Of a stretch of 64,000 nucleotides of DNA, positions 55,901 through 64,000 are shown one piece after another. This DNA comes from Himantopus leucocephalus. Taxonomy: Eukaryota; Chordata; Aves; Charadriiformes; Recurvirostridae. The stretch's first letter is position 1, and the number at the start of each line of letters is the position of its first letter. The stretch lies in assembly GCA_003993805.1 (NCBI GenBank), contig RSEF01000005.1, positions 40,747,622 through 40,811,621 of the forward strand, in the 5' to 3' direction. The notes under the pieces were generated by a model, which was not told the DNA's origin, ran no database searches, and saw only the letters and a program-made list of their open reading frames with translations. A program made the position numbers and the translations under genes.

Positions 55901-58900
55901 GTGCCATTTAAAAGCAAGAACTAAGAGGGAAAAAGTCCGAGGAAGGTCCTCTTTCCAAATCTCTGACCAGGTTCAGTTCTGACTACTGGCAGAATATCCA
56001 CCTTTCTGCTTGGTCCAGAATATGTGGCTTGAATCCAGTAATAAGAATTCATCTCCTTAAATATAGTGACTCATAATGCTGCTTCTTCATTTGACAGACT
56101 GACTAATATTCCCTTGCAGTGATATTAACCATGATCCTGGAATGTTTCCAGTCAACTAATGTCACGTTCCACTTCAACTAATGTTTCAAGCAGATAAGAA
56201 AACACGTAAAAAAGTCATGGTCCCAACAGCTGGTAACGGGATGACGTGGCCATTTGTGGTTAGCTCAGGGGCTGCAGAAAGACTGATTTCCCCAGCGGAG
56301 ACAGCAGCCTTTTTGCTCCTCACCTGTGGGTATAGAGCTTGTAGGTGCTATTAAACATTTCAAATGAGGTAAGAAAATCCCCAGGGGTTTCCTTCAAAGT
56401 TTCCTAAAAGTTAAGTAAAAGAAGAAATCTTTTAGTTTCTATTATGCAATGAAAAATAACCAACTTTGATGTAATATCACAGATATACCCATAGGGTTTA
56501 CTGCACGCTCATCTGATCTGCTTTGAAAACAAGTTTTCCAGTGGTGCCCACTGTGGTAATATCTGCAGCTTTTAACACTGAGTTCACTTATATGCATCTT
56601 TGTGTGTAATGTATAATAGGGAAGTGCAACAGATCAGGATGAAAATACTGAAAAATTCGGGTATCCTGAATTTTTCAGAGTACTTACATTCTAGTCTGCG
56701 TATAGAGAGTCCCCACTGAAATCAGCTGCACTAGAAGCGCTATGAACTTTTGCAAGTCAGACTAGACATCTCAATTCAGGAACTCAGAAGAATTAAAAAT
56801 GCAAATTAAAGTATAGGCCACATTTTTACCATGTTAAATGTCGTGCTGATACTCAAGGAAACGCTGCGACTACTCATTCCCAGTCTTAGAGCTGCTTTAC
56901 CTCCTGGTTTAAGTGCTTTCCTCTAAATTAACCTCTTGTCTCACCACATCCAGTTTTCTTCCTTCCACAGCCCTCTCTCTGTGCGCACCTCTGCCCCACT
57001 GGTACTCAGTCCCTACCTTCTTGCCAGACTAACTATCACATTCTTGTAAATCTGAACCTGTTTAGGGCTCATTTAGTGTTCCTTTGTTTCCAGTCCTCAA
57101 GGTCTCAATCCCAGTTTCTGTCTTTCCTCTGCTAGTGACCTCATTCTCCCATTCCTTCTTGTCCCTGTGCATTCATATCAGACCCTCTCTGTTACTCTGG
57201 GCAAGGCAGCAGAACCTCAGAGATGACTGAAGCTGCAGAGTCCCTGTAGTTACCACTCAAGTAACCAGATACAGCAAAAAAAACACCAAACATCTGGAAC
57301 TGTAGAGTCCTAGACAGAAGCCTGCTTGAAGCTGAAAGAGATCTGGAAGTATTCAGCTTGAGTTTCTCCTGAACAAATACAAATCAAAATTTGTATTGGG
57401 CCTTGGATAGATTTGCACTGGAACGGCAGTCACATTCTTGACCCAACACACCCAGACTCTGTCATATTTTCAGTTCTGTTCCTAAACCTTAAATCACAAA
57501 AACTTTTAAAAAGGAGAGATCCCGAAAAAAATTTGGAGAAAACCAGCTTTTTTCATGCCTTACTTTCACAAAAATATAGAAATCCTCACACCCCTTCCAA
57601 ATGAGGCAGGCACCAGACAGACAATTTCATAATGATTATCATCGGGTTTTAGTCTTTTGTAACTTTGGCAATAATACCAAACATGCGACTGCCTCAGACT
57701 GCAGGAAGGGGGGGGAAAAAAAAAGACCTTTGCAAACCAAAGGGTGAAATCCCTACTAATTCTGTCAGATAGGAAAAACTCTTCAGAAACATACTGAGCT
57801 ATGTATGTGCTTTTTTGTATGAACGTGACAATACAGGTGAGAAGCAGACATAGCATACAAGCAGGCAATGTGAACCTTGACTCCACACTGCCCTACTAAT
57901 TCACACCATTGGTCCTGGTCAGTAGCAAATCCTCGAGGCCTTTTCCTGCAAGGCTCTAAGGAGAAGTTTGAATCCTGAGCTGCGGTTCAGCCTACTTCAC
58001 AGCTCTATTTATTCTCCAAAACACTGACATGCAACACCCTTTCCTGTTGGTCCAGTGCCCACTTCAGCAGGTGTTATCAACACAGAACAGAGGGCAAGTC
58101 CGGAGTACTTCAGGCTTTGCTGAACAGGATAAGGTTGCACGTCACATTTCAACATGACCCACCACTGCAGAATCAAAATATCCTGATATGAAAACCATGT
58201 GCTTTGTGGTCCCCAAACACCCTTTGAGAATCTCAATTTCTGTAAACAAAAAATGTTAAACAAAGGACTCCTTCAGAAAGAGGGACAAAACCAACTTCAC
58301 ACTATCATGGTACAGAATGCTGTAGTGCCCTTCCAATACTCGAGTAATTTTCCCATGCAAACTTTAGACTTGGGTCCCCATTCAACCTGTTTCTAAAGAG
58401 CTATAGAACTTCTGACAAATCCAGCATAGATGGACTGATGGGCAGAGAGAGGAATTCTCAAGGAAGAAATCAGTAAGAAAACAAAGAGGGATTTGCTGTG
58501 CTATTATAAAGACATTTACCCCCTGAGAAACCTCCCTCCACCCTGTCTCTCCCACCACCTCCCAAATTTAATGAGGATTTGCTATCAGACCGGAATGGAA
58601 GAAAAAAAAAACAAAACCAAAAAACTCAGAGCAGACCCTAAATTCCTAAATTTCTTGTAATAATGCAAGAAAACTCCCTGGAAATGTTCTATAATTCAAT
58701 TAATTGAATACAAATTAATTATCTGCATTAATGGGACTTTCCCAGCCTGGGCCTAGAAAACAAAAGCTGTTTCTCTTTGTTTCTACCCATTTGCTCACTT
58801 ACTTTCTTCTTTGTTGCTATCCAGGCTTCTTTGTTCGCAAGCGCCTATCAGCTAACTGCTGATGACAAAGGGAACAAAATACAGATGTTCTGTACACCAC

Positions 58901-61900
58901 AGATGTTCTGCTTGTGCCAGCGCTGATATCAGTGACACCAGAGAGCACAGCAGTGCTCAGGTCTCACCACTGGCCTTGCCTTCCCAACCCGCACACTTGT
59001 AACCACTCCTCACCTCAAACTGTGGCAGGAATGTGATTTGGGTTGAGGCTCCTCCCAAGTCCAGAGTCCCAACAGTATGCTGGTTCTGGCCAGACAGCTG
59101 CCCTGAAAACATCATCATGCTCAGAACAGCCCCAAGTGCACAAATGCTAAAATGTGGATACCGCATGCACGTTCAAGCAACCAACAAGTTATCACATTAT
59201 CACAGCAATACAGGAGGGCTGAGCTGGCCTTTAAAGACAACAAACATCACAGAAAAGGTATTACAAAAAGATTCATGGGATTTTCTTCCTTGATTTCAAT
59301 TTCACCTCCAAACAGACAAAAGCAGATAAATCTTTAGATATCCAGCAAAAGCTGAAAGTAAGTGATAAAGTACCTCCTGCAGGAGATTGTCGGGCAGAAT
59401 TCAGGAATTGAATGCTGAATCAAATAAATGCAATGTCAGGAATTCTGTAACCACCACACAGCTGGTCAAAAGCAGGAGATGAAGGATGGTAAGAGCAGAA
59501 CCAGCTATTACCATTTTTCTTCACCCAGAGCAGCTTTTTGGTTACATCTACTAGAGTACTGATTTTCTTTTCGCTTCACCAGATTGCATTCCCAGAACTT
59601 CCTAGAGCCAGCAGAGCTAAAGCACCAGTGCATTCCCTGTTACGCAACTTTAGTTGCATAGTTCACACTGCGATGAAGAACATGGTAAAACGTCGTTTTC
59701 CACCTTCTAACAGATTAGCACTACCACTCACCTACGTACGTTAGAGAAACCAGCTTATCAGTGCCTCCCAGTCATGAATAAATCCCGGCACCTTCTGGAT
59801 GAAGATGCCTCCTGCTTACTACAGGTGTGGCTCTCCCCCTGGAACACAGTCTGCCCAAGACAATCCACTGTTTAAGCACTGGTGCCGCAGTGGGGAGGAA
59901 AAGCAGGACATGGCAACCAAGCCAGAGGAACTTAAGAGTGGTCACCTCTGCAGAAGTGACTCATGTTCATATTTAGAGAGAAGTTATACGGAATTAACTA
60001 CCTGTCAAGAAGTTCACAGTGATCCAGGCTAAAATTCCTGCAAAGGGTGAAAAAGAAGAGAGAAAAAAAAAAGTCACCACTGAATACTCCCACAACCCCC
60101 TGCACACCCTTACCACCCCTCCACATGTTAGTTATTTACCCAGAAATCATTACTAACTTAACATAACTGCCCCATACTTCAGAGATTAATTTAAACTTAC
60201 AATTTAAGTGATATGGTGCACTACTGATTCATTAAATTCTCATAAGCTGGGATAGGTAGAACGTTTGTAATATCCATGCAACTGCAGCATGCACAAGTCA
60301 TGTCTATTATCCAAACAATATACAAAGAAGTAACAAGCTGATACAATGCACAAGTTTCTTTGGGAACTTTTTTCCCCTCAGCATTCCAATTCCTAACTGG
60401 AAAATTGCATACACACCACTGTTTTAATCTTGTGGTTTCTGTAACTACACTACAGACACAGTGGCAATCAGTAAAACACATCTCTTCTGACTCCAGCGGC
60501 TTGCTTGACACTGGCATGATTCCCACCCAAACGTAGGCAAACATGTGACAGTAGAAGAAGTGGGATTTTAAAATACATCTTGGCAGGCTACACTGTGCTC
60601 TATTACGCCTCTTTGGTCCTGCTCCCTGTCAATACAACACTTCTCCCTACCATAAAATTCACCTGTTAATCCTAGTGACATACTATGCATTGCACCGCAT
60701 TTCATCGAATACTTGCAAGCTTTATGTTACTTCTCCTTTTCTCTTGGACAGATTTTGCTCTTTAATCTTCCTCCATTTATCAGTTGTTTAAGCATCGTGA
60801 TAATTCTTGTTGCTTTCCTTGAACACCTTCCAAACTGGCAATATATCTGCCATAATGAAGTGTTCAGAACTGAATATAACCTCACAGATGGCTCTTATCA
60901 GGCATCCATAGAGAAGGGTTATTGCCTGCCTATTCTCCAAGGTAGGACGTCTGGATATGGAGCAAAAATGTTACAGTGGCCTGTTCTGCACTGCAAAATC
61001 ATCACTCACTCCAAATCTACAACATATCTCACCTTTTCTTGTATTTTAGGGTACTTCCCTTGCTACTTCACTAGCTGCATTTTTCCAAACAGAATACTTT
61101 TTAAATTTATTATTTCATTATGTATTTCACTATCTATTTTTTTTAATACTTGCCAATTATCCTTCATTTTCCTCTAATATTCACAATGCTTCCAACCTTA
61201 ACCTGAAAATTGATGAGCTAATCATAACAAATTATTTTTAATGCTGATATTGCAGAATTTACTAGGCACTTTCCATAAGCTTCCTAGCTTGCTATATATT
61301 ATCATGTACCCTTTCAGAGATGGACACCATCTTTTTTCCACCAGTTCCCAAGAGCAGGCTTCAGCTGATTAGCCTGCATACTTATTTCCAAGATGAGGTT
61401 ATCTTCTGGAACCTCAGAAGGTTTTGGATGAACCTTCAATCTAGCTAACTCATAAATCTCTTTGTGTGTCTGCATCTGTAGCCTATCAGATGACCAAGTA
61501 ATCAGCACCTCTTAGGAAAAGCAGGTTTGCATTGTTTCAAACGGGGCTAGAAATCTTTTATTTTTTCCCTTAGTTTGGTGTCCATTTCTCTTTCCCTCTC
61601 ACTTTCTTAAGATCTCTCTCTCTCTTTCCCCCATTTCTCTTTGCTTTCACTTTTTCCACCTTCTAAAACATACCTTCATAAGACCCGTCCATGATGCTAA
61701 CACTGTCCTCTGGAACAAGAAATGGTGATTCCTCAAAGACTTCTCTCACCTGAAGAAATAAATCATTATTATATTCCTTGATATTAAAGAGTCTTGTTCT
61801 GCTCTGAGGGTGACAGAGAAAGTTTTCTTTTTCACACCAGCAGAAAATAAGGCAAGTGTGTGGAGTAGACAATATTCTTCCTCTTTCAAGGGCCAGGAAA

Positions 61901-62276
61901 GAAAGAAACAAGGACTGTAGGTCTCTCTCCCCATGCCTTCTATTCACATCAAGACAAAGGATTTCAGGACCATACATGAAAGTCTGTAAAGCCTGTGAGT
62001 TTCATGCTATCATGGGATTACAGTCACTTTTCACAGCTGAAATTCTCTTATGCTAAATAGCATGGAGAACTGAGTCACAAAAGATGAAACAGGGAGAACA
62101 ATACTAGTGCATCCAAAAGATCCTAGTATTACCTCTAAAAGCAGCGCCTGAGCTTTCTCCTCTGACAGTAAGCGCAGTCCAGCTGTGGCTTTTAATACTA
62201 CTGGGGTCTTCTTCCAGAGATGAGGTGGCACAGCATCTATGGCCATGTCCAACAATCTTTTGACAGTTTCAGCACC
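49951..62276 (-). CDS. ENTPD5: ENTPD5, ER nucleoside diphosphatase; last 11 coding exons
   Basis: ENTPD5 is an ER-resident UDPase/GDPase that removes UDP formed by UGGT and supports glycoprotein refolding. Exons on the minus strand: 62276-62133, 61749-61674, 60037-60002, 59102-59014, 56403-56324, 54779-54718, 53264-53163, 52501-52361, 52007-51951, 50339-50224 and 50037-49951. All are AG/GT and phase-matched, 990 nt, 329 residues, ending LLQSLGITY. This equals the human length from the matching point onward as I recall it. Apyrase conserved regions seen: [21 protein letters not shown] and [21 protein letters not shown] replaces human MDGSDEG. The N-terminal exons, with the signal peptide and the first apyrase region (DAGSTGT-type), lie beyond the window. 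The 60037-60002 exon is only 36 bases ([11 protein letters not shown]). Confidence 0.97.
50759..50874 (+). repeat. Near-identical 57-base duplication around a single N (ENTPD5 intron)
   Basis: The segment starting ACCACACATGTCC at 50759 recurs from 50818 after the single N at 50817. It lies in the ENTPD5 intron between the exons at 51951 and 50339 and touches no exon. Confidence 0.85.
52611..52710. other. Assembly gap (100 N)
   Basis: Exactly 100 N in the ENTPD5 intron between exons 53163 and 52501. All flanking exons join in phase, so no known coding exon is lost here. Confidence 0.99.
53521..54549 (+). mobile_element. Solo LTR-like repeat, copy E, most complete (ENTPD5 intron)
   Basis: The fullest copy of the five-member family, about 1.03 kb. 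It starts near TGGTACAAGGATATCTGG and ends TGTCTCACA, so the ends are TG...CA. It has a TATA-like ATAAAAGG at 53930-53937. It shares GTCAGTATGCTT and ACTTCAAGCTAGACTAGTCAG with copies D and (reversed) C. No retroviral genes adjoin it and I could not see a target-site duplication. Confidence 0.62.
60700..61010 (-). mobile_element. Ancient CR1-like fragment (ENTPD5 intron)
   Basis: The plus strand carries ATAATTCTTGTTGCTTTCCTTGAA and then AACTGGCAATATATCTGCC, a pattern I know from the reverse complement of old reptilian CR1 elements. It is highly diverged. A 154-codon plus-strand frame here (60713-61177) is explained by this repeat and is not a gene. Boundaries and class are approximate. Confidence 0.45.
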
Positions 62277-64000
62277 CTAAAAGAAAAAAGATGTTTTTCT
62301 TATGGTTTCCTCCTACTGGCCATCAGAAAATAGGCCTCCCAATTTCCCCTCAAAACTAGTGAAACCAGTATTCAATAGCAGAAGATACCTCACCCACACC
62401 CAAGATAAGTATAAAAATTCTGCTAGACATTTCGTTAGAACCTTAAAGAGAATGTCTGCATTGGACGGAAGGGTATATGCAGAGATATATCTTAGGCGAG
62501 AGAAATTTCACTGTTTGTGGAAGGTATTTTTTGGAAAGGATGGAAAGAGGTCAGAGAACTGACTACCTGACAAATCTAAACATCTTGCAGTTCGATGAAA
62601 CTAAATGGTGCAATTACTGACTAAAGCTACCAAGGTCGGGGGAATGTCTGTAGATTTCACTAAATGCAATATAAGAATTCCAAGCGCGTCCACAGCCAGT
62701 AATTAAAACGCCAGCTGTAGAATGGGTACCACATTGAGGTACAGGCATCACTGCTGGGCTCGCAATTATTTACACTGCTCTAACCATTACAGTTTGGCAT
62801 TAGCAATAAACATTATCCTGTGAAATTTCTAGAAACTTCTTTTGGGGTGAATTCTTCTCCTCTCCTACCCAACAAGCAAGACAATTTAGTAAAATCATGG
62901 GAGATTTCATCAAATTTTAAAAAAATCCAAAAGCCATTCATTCTTCCATAAAGTTTTTCACTCAAATTCCTGTAGCACTGAATGCAGCTGAGCAGAATGA
63001 GAAACCTGAAACTCCCACTATGGTAGCCCCCAACTCCAAGACTGCTAAAGCACAGAAGACAGAGTATCTAATCTATCATTTCTCTGGCACCTCCTTTAGC
63101 TTGTGAAAGAGCTTACTGCCAGTGCAGTGGGATCTGGAAAATGGCAGCTTACTTCAGGACTGGCCCTGTGTATCACAACAACAGGATTAATTTAGCTATC
63201 TGTGCTCTGTTGCTCGTTTCTGACTCCTGATCCAATAGAGTGGCATAGAACAAGTGTACTGTGCACAAATTCACAACCACCCTCATTTGAAAATAAAGAG
63301 GATAGCACCTAACTTTAATTTCTTATTAAAATTATAAATTTATATGTTAATTAATACATCTTATTGTGGAAGATGGAACTGTCTGACTGTGTTTTGAAAA
63401 ACTCCATATATAAACAAAACAACAAAAGTCCAAAGGCAGTAGAAGAGTAACTATCTGTACCTAAATCATTACTCAGCTAAAACTTTAATCAAATATTTGA
63501 ACTAAGCATGACTTAAGTGAGTTCCCCGTATCACTGAGCACTGGCTTCCAAGCCATGGTTCCAAAGACAAAGGTAAAGAATCAAAACAAACACATGATTG
63601 GAAGACTGATGATAAAAGCAGAGAATACACTTAGAGAAATATTAAGGCCTGACTTAACCTAAGTGCATCTTTATTCTTCCCCTTCTCCATAACTTATTAA
63701 CAAAAATTAACTTTTGTAGATCTGACTATACACACACACAAAATTAAACATTTTCACAAGTCAAAGAAATGAACCCTCTTTGCTTGTCGGTGTAACATGA
63801 CTAAAAAAGAAAACCCCCACGGTCTTAACCCCTTACTTCTAAACTAAACAAATTGAAACAGAATACACCCATTTTGAATTGTAACCAGCACTGAAAATTT
63901 CAACCAATAGGAAAAACTGAGAAAACTATTAGTAAATGAAACAGGTGTGTATATATTTATTCATATTTGGGGTAGCTATAGGAGAAATAAACAATGAATA
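62277..64000 (-). other. ENTPD5: ENTPD5 intron (part)
   Basis: This lies upstream of the first ENTPD5 exon in the window. I looked for the preceding exon, which should encode the first apyrase region, and did not find it; the intron continues past the right edge. Nothing else recognisable is present beyond short AT-rich tracts and a small CA repeat near 63731. Confidence 0.7.

Noticed and set aside
60713..61177. 154-codon plus-strand frame in an ENTPD5 intron
   Set aside because: It lies over an old CR1-like fragment on the opposite strand and reads as hydrophobic filler without a family.

Overview
The window is a piece of a bird nuclear genome from a draft assembly. The evidence for a bird is a CR1 LINE at 25751-26525 with the terminal ATTCTRTG-type repeats, short introns, very GC-rich CpG-island first exons, and vertebrate genes that splice with GT/AG. 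The species cannot be told. The assembly is unfinished: there are two 100-N gaps (26024-26123, 52611-52710), six single Ns, four of which separate near-identical short duplications, and an implausible pure G run of 365 bases (2108-2472).

Layout, left to right. The first exon of FBXO33 lies on the minus strand (1480-2033) with its intron 1 to the left and a CpG island with the G run to the right. Between about 2.5 and 5.7 kb is an intergenic stretch that holds a candidate two-exon minus-strand reading frame of unknown identity (3719-6107). A CpG-island promoter at about 5.75-6.7 kb serves ZNF410 on the plus strand. Nine ZNF410 coding exons (7606-24943) are recognisable, but the last 50 or so codons are not found. 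FAM161B is on the minus strand (29032-36108). It shares a short divergent promoter carrying three CCAAT boxes with COQ6 on the plus strand (36504-45935). COQ6 is complete in 12 exons, giving 467 residues. ENTPD5 is on the minus strand. Its last 11 coding exons (62276 down to 49951) are present, and its first exons lie beyond the right edge. COQ6 and ENTPD5 are tail to tail.

The order ZNF410(+)-FAM161B(-)-COQ6(+)-ENTPD5(-) is the order I know from human chromosome 14q24.3. FBXO33 is not their neighbour in human, so its position here is a rearrangement or a misjoin. The genes do not form a pathway: a substrate adaptor for ubiquitin ligase, a CHD4-regulating zinc-finger factor, a ciliary/centrosomal protein, a mitochondrial ubiquinone hydroxylase, and an ER nucleoside diphosphatase.

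The introns carry five copies of one LTR-like repeat family of about 0.6-1.0 kb with TG...CA-like ends and a TATA-like box. Three are in ZNF410 intron 2, one in a FAM161B intron and one in an ENTPD5 intron. All five lie antisense to their host gene. The most interesting unexplained items are two phase-consistent spliced reading frames on the minus strand, one divergent from ZNF410 and one nested inside COQ6 intron 11. I could not assign either to a family.
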